Shown here in pieces: positions 1 through 8,247 of a DNA stretch of 64,000 nucleotides. The stretch lies in contig JADCLS010000007.1 of NCBI GenBank assembly GCA_026702845.1, forward strand, positions 283,788 through 347,787. Reading direction: 5' to 3'. How positions within the stretch are numbered: the first letter of the stretch is position 1; the number at the start of each line of letters is the position of its first letter. The stretch is from Candidatus Heimdallarchaeota archaeon (GTDB lineage: Archaea; Asgardarchaeota; Heimdallarchaeia; Heimdallarchaeales; Kariarchaeaceae). The translations under genes were made by a program, and so were the position numbers. A model generated the notes under the pieces. The model was given only the letters and a program-made list of their open reading frames with translations, had not been told where the DNA came from and searched no databases.

Positions 1-10
1 GCTTCAAGTT

Positions 11-138
11 TCAAGCAAAATTGTTACCTGCAATACTTCAATATTCAATCTTTAATAAAATCTTTTTGTTTGTTAGCACAGCTAAATCACAAACTTGGCT
101 TGAATTATACATTCCTATGTGTTAAAATTCCCTCTCGA
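11..138. repeat. Left copy of ~128-bp direct repeat
   Basis: Seen directly: bases 11-138 match bases 1782-1909 with only scattered differences, in the same orientation and without gaps (offset 1771). In the right copy the last ~17 bases are the 3' end of the PUA-domain gene. The left copy therefore carries a remnant of that gene's stop region plus its downstream flank. The two copies bracket the leucine-rich-repeat island. Confidence 0.8.
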
Positions 139-206
139 TCTTTACGCTTTTGCCAAAGTTGGATCTCATGTTATGAATTTTGTTGTAAGTCTTGGAATAA
201 CAATAG

Positions 207-362
207 TTGACTATTCAGAAACCGATTGGGGATGCCTCGACAGGTATATTATCGGCTATACTCATAGGAGTTGTTATTAGCTGTGGTATCAGTGGAATTG
301 CTTCATTGTTATTAGGGATTGCTCTTGAGCAAATCCTTAATTTATTCTTTATTCAGGAGTAA
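207..362 (+). other. Possible remnant encoding a hydrophobic tail
   Basis: An open frame of 51 codons without an ATG (a TTG is at 207) encodes a strongly hydrophobic glycine-rich segment that could be one or two membrane helices, ending at TAA 360-362, just before the leucine-rich-repeat gene. It may be the tail of a broken membrane-protein gene or chance. No family is recognised. Confidence 0.2.
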
Positions 363-366
363 GAAT

Positions 367-1020
367 ATGGCATTAAGAAGACGATCTGAAGATGAATTGA
401 ATTATAAAATAACTGATTCAATTTCTTCTGAAATGATGAATTACACTCAGGATGAAAATCAGGTATTACAAAAATTAGTTTCTCTTTTTGAAACAAATGA
501 TTTTGTCTATCAGTTAAATCACAAAATTATAACTAATTATCAATTTGGAAATCTTATTGTAACTAAAATTGAGGTCTCAATAAAACAGGGTCCTTCTGAG
601 TATTTGGATATGATATATTCTATTATTAGAGATTTTCCCTTTTTATTAGAACTAAAATTATATGGCGAGTATTTTTCATACCTACCTGAGAATATTCTTG
701 AGCACACAAAATATATCAGATCGTTTTCAATTTCCAATACAAAAATAAATCATATTCCAAAAAATCTATTCATACAGAATACATACTTATATTCTATAAT
801 AATAAAAAATAATAAAAAATTAAATAATCTACCAGATAATTTATTTTTAAAATCTAATTTAATTACTACACTCGGACTTAATAGTAATAATCTAAGAGAT
901 TTACCTCTTAACATGCTTGACAAACAAAAAAATTTAGATGTTTTAGTATTAGATCTCAGTGGTAATTTATTATCTAAAAATATAATCAATCATTTCAAAA
1001 ATTATTGCAGTGTGATATGA
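367..1020 (+). CDS. Small leucine-rich-repeat protein
   Basis: A 217-residue protein with a charged N-terminus (MALRRRSEDELNYK) followed by degenerate leucine-rich repeats. LxxLxL / NxLxxLP spacing is visible from about residue 90 onward (LPENIL, IPKNLF, LPDNLF, LPLNML), ending in a capping-like LDLSGN segment. Such repeats usually form a protein-binding solenoid; no catalytic domain is present. An in-frame ATG at 319 exists. ATG 367 is preferred because the near-identical second copy at 1057-1198 conserves sequence from just before this ATG. Very AT-rich, no signal peptide, flanked by broken relatives. The partner is unknown. Confidence 0.6.
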   Translation: MALRRRSEDELNYKITDSISSEMMNYTQDENQVLQKLVSLFETNDFVYQLNHKIITNYQFGNLIVTKIEVSIKQGPSEYLDMIYSIIRDFPFLLELKLYGEYFSYLPENILEHTKYIRSFSISNTKINHIPKNLFIQNTYLYSIIIKNNKKLNNLPDNLFLKSNLITTLGLNSNNLRDLPLNMLDKQKNLDVLVLDLSGNLLSKNIINHFKNYCSVI

Positions 1021-1072
1021 GATTGATTTAGGAACACGTTTATCTTAAATATTATCATCCAGGTGTAAGAAT

Positions 1073-1198
1073 ATGGCTTTAAGAATACGATCTGAAGATG
1101 AATTGAATTATAAAATAACTGATTCAATTTCTTCTGAAATGAAGAATTCCACTCAGTATGAAAATCAGTTATTACAAAAATTAATTTCTCAAAATTAG
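1073..1198 (+). pseudogene. Truncated duplicate of the LRR gene 5' end
   Basis: Bases 1057-1195 repeat bases 351-489, including the start codon and the sequence just before it. The copy encodes 41 residues, nearly identical to the N-terminus of the upstream leucine-rich-repeat protein (MALRIRSEDELNYKITDS), then stops at TAG 1196-1198 before any repeat unit. It is best read as a 5' gene fragment left by a local duplication. A genuine 41-residue protein is possible but less likely. Confidence 0.65.
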
Positions 1199-1246
1199 AT
1201 AAAGAAATTTTTGCCCATCGTTGAATTCATATCGTTAATTCATAGA

Positions 1247-1706
1247 TTATACCAATATGTTAACTATACTTTTTGAAGACTCTATTATTTTAATAACTTC
1301 ATTTTTATTCATGAAATTATTATTTGAGAGATCTAATACCTTCAAATGGTTCATTGCAGAGAAAATTTTAGGGTTAGATTGCAACTTGTTATTGGTAAGG
1401 TGTAAAAACTCAGCAGAATTCAAATTACCTAATGTATCAGGAATTTGTTTTATTTTTTATTAAACATTAAATTTACTTCTTTCAGATTTTCTGTATTCAA
1501 TTTAGTCAATCTATCAATACTTGTTATCTCGTTTCTTGCTAATTGGAAGTTATTTAGATTGACTAAGTTCTCAATTCCATCTGGTTTATCGCATAATTGA
1601 TTTTCTGATAGATCAGGTTCTGAAAAGAGGAATATTAACCCTCATTGAATATTAATTTTAATTAATTCATTTATATTATTGAGTTGTAAACATTCGAATT
1701 TGATGG
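1247..1706 (-). pseudogene. Decayed leucine-rich-repeat gene
   Basis: Reading the minus strand gives clear leucine-rich-repeat units (LSENQL, LVNLNNFQLARNEI, LHLTNNKL, LKVLDLSNNNF) spread over two frames. The frames are broken by an in-frame TGA in the upstream part and by a shift in an A-rich stretch near 1460, after which the frame runs to a TAA at 1247-1249. No intact start was found. This is a dead member of the same family as the plus-strand gene at 367, in opposite orientation. Confidence 0.7.
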
Positions 1707-1781
1707 ATCACAATTTACTGTCGCGTTTAATCTGCAAAAACAATAGTTTGAGAGCCTGCAAGCCAAGAATAAATTCTTACT

Positions 1782-1909
1782 TCAAGCAATATCTTTACCT
1801 GCAATACTCCATTATTAATTCTTTAATAAAATCTTTTTATTAGTTAGCACAGCTAAATCACAAACTTGGCTTGAATTATACATTTCTATGTATTAAAATT
1901 CCATCTCGA
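1782..1909. repeat. Right copy of ~128-bp direct repeat
   Basis: Partner of 11-138. It overlaps the last codons and stop of the PUA-domain gene (stop at 1893) and extends into its downstream flank. The arrangement suggests duplication of the gene's 3' flank with the LRR island lying between the copies. Confidence 0.8.
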
Positions 1910-2381
1910 AGAATTTATCCTTGAGATGATGCAGATTGATGATAGATTTGCCTGAATCCATAGCTCTCATATCTACAGCATCATATTTCGCTACACCAAA
2001 ACATAGAGGCCCTCCCTTGGTCTCTTCAACAACAAGAACTAATTCTCCCTCTCTTACATCGTCTGAAATTTCAACAATCCCTGGTCTCATGATATCTGCT
2101 CCATTGACAACAAATTTTATTGCTCCCGTGTCTACTTTAATGATCGGAATAGAATGCTCTATTTTTCTGATAATCTTAATTGACGGGATTATATGACCTT
2201 TCTTTTCAATGAAAATTAGATTCTTACCAAGAGTGATTACTGACTCATTTTTTTCAAGCGTATATCTTGCTAATATCGACTTTTTAGGTAATACTTCTTC
2301 AGGATTTTTTAATATCTTTAACTCTGCAATCAATTGCTTTCTATCTTTATTAGACAGACTTTTTTTAGTATAAGTACTCAA
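1893..2381 (-). CDS. PUA-domain RNA-binding protein, MCT-1/Tma20-like
   Basis: A 162-residue protein with the two-part layout of archaeal relatives of eukaryotic MCT-1/Tma20 and the eIF2D N-terminus. Residues 1-75 form an N-terminal domain (KSLSNKDRKQLIAEL...). Residues 76-155 form a PUA domain (VDTGAIKFVVNGADIMRPGI, then a G-V-A-Y-like strand and a C-terminal AMDSGKSI). In eukaryotes such proteins act on 40S subunits in re-initiation and recycling; here an RNA- or ribosome-binding role is inferred. No in-frame ATG lies near the N-terminus, so TTG at 2381 is the likely start. It is divergent from the PAN gene across a ~200-bp AT-rich promoter region. Confidence 0.75.
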   Translation of the reverse strand: MSTYTKKSLSNKDRKQLIAELKILKNPEEVLPKKSILARYTLEKNESVITLGKNLIFIEKKGHIIPSIKIIRKIEHSIPIIKVDTGAIKFVVNGADIMRPGIVEISDDVREGELVLVVEETKGGPLCFGVAKYDAVDMRAMDSGKSIINLHHLKDKFFEMEF

Positions 2382-2582
2382 TGTTGCTCAAATAGAGAAT
2401 AATTTACCTCATGTATAAGAATTTTTATAGTCTAAAAATAAATTGAAGAATTTAATAACTATAATACTCATATGCATGAATCTCATAACTCACGATTCCC
2501 AAAAAAAGAAAAGATTTTTTAATCAAAGATAATTGTTATTTTGTTTAATTTTATTAATAATGATTCACTCCATCTATTTAGA

Positions 2583-3791
2583 ATGCCAACATCAATAGAT
2601 GAACAATCTTCAAAAGATGAAAGTGAAGGATTTGATCTTGATCTTATCAATTATACTCGTCATCTTGAACGTCAGACCCGACGTTTGGAAACAGAAAAAT
2701 CTATGATAGAAGGCGAGCGGTTACGTTTGCAGAGGGAATTAAATGGATTACGGGGAGAACTGGAACGATTACGAGCTCCGCCATTATTCACCGGAACTAT
2801 AATGGATGTACTTCCGGATGATAAGGCTATTGTGAAAAGTTCTACTGGTCCTCAACTTGTAGTTAATATCAGTAGTAAGATTAATTCTAAGGATTTGAAA
2901 GTTGATACTAAGGTAGCATTGAATCAGCGATCATTCTCCATTGTTGACATACTTCCAACTTCACAGGATCCTGCAGTGAGAGCCATGGAGATAGAAACTA
3001 AACCAACTATTGATTATGATCAGATTGGTGGTTTAGATAAAGAATTGGAAGAAGTTAGAGAGATTGTTGAACTACCTCTGACTCATCCAGAATTATTTGA
3101 AAAGGTGGGAATTAACCCTCCAAAAGGTGTATTATTACACGGCCCCCCCGGTACTGGTAAAACACTTATTGCTAAAGCCGTTGCTCGCAACACCAATGCC
3201 ACATTTATTAGAGTTATTGCATCAGAATTGGTACAGAAATTCATTGGTGAAGGTGCTCGTTTAGTCCGAGAGATTTTTGAATTTGCTAAAGAACAAGCAC
3301 CAGCAATTTTATTCATTGATGAATTAGATGCAGTTGGATCAAAGAGATTGGAAGTTGCTACCTCAGGAGATCGAGAAGTACAACGAACACTCATGCAGCT
3401 GCTCTCCAGTCTAGATGGATTTGAACCAAGAGGAGAGGTGAAGGTGATTGCTGCCACTAACAGACCTGATATTCTTGATCCTGCTCTGTTAAGGCCTGGC
3501 AGATTTGATCGTCTTGTAGAGATTGGCCATCCTGATGAGAATGCACGACTTGAGATATTCAAGATTCATGCTAGAGGAATGAATGTATCTGAGGAAGTAG
3601 ATTTAAAATTCCTTGTTGCATCAACATCCAATTTCTCAGGTGCTGATATTCGAAATCTTTGTCTTGAAGCTGGAATGTTTGCCATCAGAGATAGACGTGG
3701 TGATGTCCGATGGAAGGATTTCCTCAATGCTCTCCACAAGGTAAATCAGAAAAAAGGCAATAAAAACGATTTATTTGATCAATTTATGTAG
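2583..3791 (+). CDS. pan: Proteasome-activating nucleotidase (AAA+ ATPase)
   Basis: Hexameric ATPase that unfolds substrates for the archaeal 20S proteasome. From ATG 2583 the protein is 402 residues. An N-terminal coiled coil (about 20-65) is followed by an OB domain (about 67-125) and the AAA module with Walker A GPPGTGKT near residue 187, Walker B ILFIDELDAV, the sensor region AATNRPDILDPALLRPGRFDR and a C-terminal helical domain. A TTG at 2541 would add 14 residues, but the TTTAATTTTATTAATA stretch 25-40 bases before 2583 looks like a TATA box, favouring a leaderless ATG. The C-terminus ends ...DQFM, so the HbYX docking motif (hydrophobic-Tyr-any) is not canonical: the penultimate residue is Phe and the preceding one Gln. 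Its 3' end overlaps the convergent gene by 8 bases. Confidence 0.93.
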   Translation: MPTSIDEQSSKDESEGFDLDLINYTRHLERQTRRLETEKSMIEGERLRLQRELNGLRGELERLRAPPLFTGTIMDVLPDDKAIVKSSTGPQLVVNISSKINSKDLKVDTKVALNQRSFSIVDILPTSQDPAVRAMEIETKPTIDYDQIGGLDKELEEVREIVELPLTHPELFEKVGINPPKGVLLHGPPGTGKTLIAKAVARNTNATFIRVIASELVQKFIGEGARLVREIFEFAKEQAPAILFIDELDAVGSKRLEVATSGDREVQRTLMQLLSSLDGFEPRGEVKVIAATNRPDILDPALLRPGRFDRLVEIGHPDENARLEIFKIHARGMNVSEEVDLKFLVASTSNFSGADIRNLCLEAGMFAIRDRRGDVRWKDFLNALHKVNQKKGNKNDLFDQFM

Positions 3792-5760
3792 AACGAATTG
3801 AAGAGAATATATCAAATTTATATCTCCTATTTTTGTAAGTGAAAACTATGCCATTTTCATATACTTTTCTACTTTTATAAATTACTGCATCAGTAAACTT
3901 GATAGATTTATCACCCATCTTTCCTAGAGTTACTCGTGTTTGAGGAGGCTTTGCCCTAGTTATTTGGAAGTAAATCTTATCAAATAAGAAGAAAATTGCT
4001 GTCAAATAAATTAATACAAAAATTAATACAGTGATTATTGATCCTAGAGTGAGTTCTCTTCCATAATAGTAATAGTCATCGTTGCTGTATTGTTGATTCT
4101 GCATAAAGGTTGGAATCAATAGAATTTGCCCAAAGATCATGGCTATAGAAATGAGAATATTGAAATCTCTCATATCATTATACCAGTCAAATTTCGAGCG
4201 CAGAACATGTCTGGTTTTTAACATAGCCATGATAATCGCATTGTATACAAATAATATAATTACAATCCCATAAATCGGAGTAACTAGGTCAGCATACATG
4301 TATTGTCTATCGTATTTAACAAAAATGAACATATTCATTATTGATGATGAAAATCCTGAGGTCAGATACAGACCAAAGATATAAATTATCATGGCGAATT
4401 TATGCCCTAAGTGCTCTGATCTTTTTATCTTTTTATCTTCACTATTGATATTCTTGAAGAAATAAGCTACGAAGTAATAGAAAAGGAATGTGGGTATAAA
4501 AGATATTAACACAAACTCCTCAATTCGCCAATGATTAACTGTATTGTAATAATATGACATCTCATAACCATACCCATAATCATAAGTTTCAGGTCTGGGT
4601 AATAAAGAGCCTATGATGATATAAATCAGATATGAGGTGATAAATACTACATGGAGTTTGGCATAATTCTTGATGATCCTAGTATATCTTGTCACATTAT
4701 CTATGGTGAAATTGAAGTACGAAGTTTTCATTGCTGATATGGTTATAGGGAACAGATATGAAAAAATCCCGTAAAACCACAAAGCTGGTGGAAACGCATA
4801 TTCTCTCAAAAAGTACTCATGATTAAGATGTGGGGATTCTAAGGTTTCTATTGCTAAAAATCCAAACATTAACATTAAATATACTGTAATGAATGCACCA
4901 ACAGTATGAACATAAGGTAGTGATTGAATAAAACTCTCATAATAAGTTCGTTTCAATTTGCTTGATGTTTCTTCCACATTGAAATCCACTTTACCATCGT
5001 GCCAAGGTATGGTTGGCCATACAATATCAGTTCCTATAATTAGATCCTGAGCTATTACCTCAGGATCCCCTAAAACTTTATTAAAGGGATTATCTTGGAG
5101 TAGAGCTCTATTCTGCATTGCTTGTATGAATCTATTCTCATTTTCCTGTTGGTGCTGGGGATTACTAACTGAATTCAATCTTTTGGTATAGGAGTTCTTG
5201 TATCTTTCAATATTGAATAATGCATTAGTATATCCGAATTCATTGATTTCAGGTGTTCTATCCAGCGAAACTATTTGTTGCTGTCTAGTTTTTGGTTGAA
5301 TCGGGAAATTATTTGTATTACCAAATGGTGTTTTACTGTAACCAAATTGGTTAAATCTTGGATTATTGGTGGATTTTGTTGACTTTGCAGATTCGATGTT
5401 AATAGCATCGTTTTGAATGTGTCTTGTTCCGTTATCTGATTTGCGTCCAGGTGATTTACTATCCTCAAATTCATTGGCTGGGTCTTCTTGTATCATCACC
5501 TCTGGTTTTTCCTCACCTTCATTCTCAGCTAATTCTTGTTCAAATTCTTTGATATGATTTTCTACTAATTGAAAGCTCATCTTGTCAAATAATAATCCAA
5601 GAATCTCAGCTTTATCAGTACTTTTTACTAGATTTAATCTGGTACTCATTTTTTCCTGTGATTTGAATTTCTCAATATCGTTATTGATTTCTTCAATTAG
5701 TTCATCTGTATAGAGAACAATCTCCTCCGCAATTGAGAGATGAGTTGTACGTTTTTTCAT
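3784..5760 (-). CDS. Large polytopic membrane protein, unknown
   Basis: 658 residues, no family recognised. The first ~260 residues are hydrophilic, rich in Asn/Gln/Lys/Glu, with repeated NxFGYxxxxFN-type motifs (NQFGYSKTPFGN, NEFGYTNALFN), probably a disordered cytosolic region. Residues ~270-625 hold about eight membrane helices separated by Tyr-rich loops (DYGYGYEMSYYYN, YSNDDYYYYGR). The ATG overlaps the stop of the upstream gene as ATGA, so the two are translationally coupled and probably form one complex. The architecture (charged N-terminal region, eight helices, Tyr/Asn loops) matches the upstream gene, suggesting distant paralogy. A Yip1-like or channel/transport role is conceivable but unsupported by motif. 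Confidence 0.7.
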   Translation of the reverse strand: MKKRTTHLSIAEEIVLYTDELIEEINNDIEKFKSQEKMSTRLNLVKSTDKAEILGLLFDKMSFQLVENHIKEFEQELAENEGEEKPEVMIQEDPANEFEDSKSPGRKSDNGTRHIQNDAINIESAKSTKSTNNPRFNQFGYSKTPFGNTNNFPIQPKTRQQQIVSLDRTPEINEFGYTNALFNIERYKNSYTKRLNSVSNPQHQQENENRFIQAMQNRALLQDNPFNKVLGDPEVIAQDLIIGTDIVWPTIPWHDGKVDFNVEETSSKLKRTYYESFIQSLPYVHTVGAFITVYLMLMFGFLAIETLESPHLNHEYFLREYAFPPALWFYGIFSYLFPITISAMKTSYFNFTIDNVTRYTRIIKNYAKLHVVFITSYLIYIIIGSLLPRPETYDYGYGYEMSYYYNTVNHWRIEEFVLISFIPTFLFYYFVAYFFKNINSEDKKIKRSEHLGHKFAMIIYIFGLYLTSGFSSSIMNMFIFVKYDRQYMYADLVTPIYGIVIILFVYNAIIMAMLKTRHVLRSKFDWYNDMRDFNILISIAMIFGQILLIPTFMQNQQYSNDDYYYYGRELTLGSIITVLIFVLIYLTAIFFLFDKIYFQITRAKPPQTRVTLGKMGDKSIKFTDAVIYKSRKVYENGIVFTYKNRRYKFDIFSSIRST

Positions 5761-7322
5761 GGGAAATCCTCCGTTTGAAGAGGTAAACTTCTAAACAGAT
5801 AGTAATTAGTAACTAGCAGTGCTATAGTAGTAACATAATACACAATAGTTGAAATAAGAGCTTCTGCAAAGGTAAATGAATAGTAATACAAATCAAGGTA
5901 TCCTTGATTAACTTGTTCTTCTATATAATTTGCTTGAATAAGCAAGAATGCATTAAAAATAGTCTGGAAAATCAATTGTAATATTAATTGCCTTTTCACT
6001 CGTTTTTTGATGATAAGTGTCAAGGCTTGATCAATACTTAATTTTCCTACCAGAAAATGCAGCGAGATAACCACAGCCGTGAAAAAGGCAAATTGATAAT
6101 TAATATTCCTTGAATAGAAGATTGTGACAACCTCCCCTCCTAATTGTAGGAATATAACCAATGAGAATATCGATACCAATCCTATGACAGAACTGATCAT
6201 AGTAATTAAATAAATACCAAGTTGAGAAGGTAAATTGAAGAGCATTTTGAAGGTTCTTGCCATGTTCACCCGTAGTTGACTATACTGACTTAATTGATCT
6301 TCATACTCCTCTCTTACATTGCATAAGATCATCATCCACAAAATGGAAACTAGATTAATGATAGATATGATAGTGATGATGGTTTGGGTCTCATCCGGAG
6401 TAAATCCGGTAACTGTTGTCTCCTCATGGAAATACCCATTGAAAACTGTAGTAGTAAATTGTGCACCAAAGTAGGCTAGTATCCCAACAAGAATAACTCG
6501 TATTAATGAACTAATATAGATGAGTTTAATGTACTTTATCCAGGATTTAGCTTTTTTATACCCAAATAATTCAATGGAAGAGTTTCTGAATACCACAGAA
6601 ACAAAAACATAATTCAAAAACACTAGTGATTCTATCAAAATTAAATTGCCAGGGTTCCAAAAGAATAATTCTGACATGTAATGCATTCTCTCTAACATAA
6701 TATCTAAGTAATATTGATCATAATAGTAATTAGTATAGGCATTCATGAATGAATTTAACATATCCCAAGACATAATAATCAAAACGATGTTCAGAATTAA
6801 GAAGGCAATATTCGTTATCAAACTAAATGCCATGAGTAATCTGGCATTACTCTCTTGAATATTAAGAGTGAATTTTTTATCTTTAACATTTATTGCTGAT
6901 AGATTTTTCCTAACTTTGTATTTTGCTCTCTCAGATTTTGTCATTTCAGCAAGTTTAAGTTTTTCTTCCTCATCCTCTTGCTTTTTCTCCTCTTTTGTTA
7001 GTGTCTCTCTAAAGAATCGCCTTTTCTCCTGAAGAAATTGTTGTTTCATCTCGCTAACTGGACCTAATACTTTTTCAATCCTATAGGTGCCATTACTTCT
7101 CTTAATATCATTAACCTGTTGTGAAGCTAATTTTTCCATTAAATGTCCAATTATTTCAGATCTATCTACTCGATAGCTATTAAATCTCAAAACTTCTTCT
7201 ATTTTGTCGATATACTCGTTAAGATATCGATTTCTGAAAAATTTAACTCGATTGGCCTCAACTGACAAATCCTCGATTTTTTCAGGAGCCTTCTCTATTT
7301 CTTCTTCGATATCTTGTGCCAT
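5757..7322 (-). CDS. Polytopic membrane protein, unknown, paired with downstream gene
   Basis: 521 residues from ATG 7322. Residues 1-150 are highly charged and helical with a Lys/Glu-rich coiled-coil-like stretch (LTKEEKKQEDEEEKLKLAEM). About eight membrane helices follow, with a Tyr-rich loop (YTNYYYDQYYLDIM). An upstream ATG at 7349 is possible. An AT-rich TTAATAAATG element about 27 bases before 7322 fits a leaderless transcript beginning at 7322. It is first in a two-gene operon with the 658-residue membrane protein (4-base overlap). No catalytic motif is visible; function unknown. Confidence 0.7.
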   Translation of the reverse strand: MAQDIEEEIEKAPEKIEDLSVEANRVKFFRNRYLNEYIDKIEEVLRFNSYRVDRSEIIGHLMEKLASQQVNDIKRSNGTYRIEKVLGPVSEMKQQFLQEKRRFFRETLTKEEKKQEDEEEKLKLAEMTKSERAKYKVRKNLSAINVKDKKFTLNIQESNARLLMAFSLITNIAFLILNIVLIIMSWDMLNSFMNAYTNYYYDQYYLDIMLERMHYMSELFFWNPGNLILIESLVFLNYVFVSVVFRNSSIELFGYKKAKSWIKYIKLIYISSLIRVILVGILAYFGAQFTTTVFNGYFHEETTVTGFTPDETQTIITIISIINLVSILWMMILCNVREEYEDQLSQYSQLRVNMARTFKMLFNLPSQLGIYLITMISSVIGLVSIFSLVIFLQLGGEVVTIFYSRNINYQFAFFTAVVISLHFLVGKLSIDQALTLIIKKRVKRQLILQLIFQTIFNAFLLIQANYIEEQVNQGYLDLYYYSFTFAEALISTIVYYVTTIALLVTNYYLFRSLPLQTEDFP

Positions 7323-7497
7323 GTAGCACAGTATTCCTCGCAAACACATTTATTAATGAATGCAAAATTTCAGTAGAAATTATGAAATTAATACCTTAAT
7401 TTGTTCGAAGTCCAAATTAGATGCTCTCAGTTAATATCTTATACTCGGTGATGTGTAGGATCAATTACATTATAAAGTGCACCTTTGTTTGTTTGCT

Positions 7498-8247
7498 ATG
7501 GCTGAGAAGTATGTCTCTGATTCAGTGTTAGCAGCGGTATCAGTCTTCTTGAATAACAAAGCTCTCCAGAATGTCATTGCAGTAATGATTGTAGGCTCAC
7601 AAGTCAATTTTTCTCCTCAGGAACATTCAGATATCGATCTTTACATCATCCTTAGCGAATCAAACTGTCGAATTAGGGGAAATGAATTCATTGATAATTA
7701 TGAAATTGAGTATTTCATTAATCCCCTACTTCAAGTCCACCACTACCTTGATTCTGAGCCTGCCTATAGGCCAGTTACAGCTCACATGCTCGCAACAGGA
7801 GTAATAATTAAACTGAATGAGGAATACTCTTCTGATATTAAAAAATTAATTACTAAATGCCAAAATATCCTCGATAATCAGCAAGAATTAACTGTATCAG
7901 CCATCGAATTATACAAATATAGTATCGATGATATTAGGAAAGATATTGAGGATTTGGTGGATCAATGGATACCTTATCAACTCTCGGTGAATGCACTTGT
8001 GAACTTGAGTAATGAGATAATATTTAGATTAGATAGACAATTTTTGCCAAAAATAAAACACTACCCTATAGAATTGCCAAAAGTAGACCCTGAGTATTAC
8101 GACTTGCTTAAGCAGGTTTTAAACGAACCAAGATCCTTATCTAATATTTCGGCACTTGTGGAATACATAGAGAAGAAATTAGGTGGTAAAAGGGAAGATT
8201 GTTGGTCTCTTAGCAGTAATTTAACTATTAATAGAGACGGACAGTAG
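7498..8247 (+). CDS. Nucleotidyltransferase-domain protein
   Basis: 249 residues. The N-terminal half carries the polymerase-beta-type nucleotidyltransferase signature GSQVNFSPQEHSDIDLYII (GS...DxD, metal-binding Asp pair at about residues 46-48). The C-terminal half is helical and may be a substrate- or partner-binding HEPN-like region. Family members transfer nucleotides to RNA, proteins or small molecules; the substrate cannot be read here. ATG 7498 is chosen over GTG 7477 because TTATAAAG at 7470-7477 lies at TATA distance. The 3' end overlaps the convergent aCPSF1 gene by 20 bases. Confidence 0.75.
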   Translation: MAEKYVSDSVLAAVSVFLNNKALQNVIAVMIVGSQVNFSPQEHSDIDLYIILSESNCRIRGNEFIDNYEIEYFINPLLQVHHYLDSEPAYRPVTAHMLATGVIIKLNEEYSSDIKKLITKCQNILDNQQELTVSAIELYKYSIDDIRKDIEDLVDQWIPYQLSVNALVNLSNEIIFRLDRQFLPKIKHYPIELPKVDPEYYDLLKQVLNEPRSLSNISALVEYIEKKLGGKREDCWSLSSNLTINRDGQ

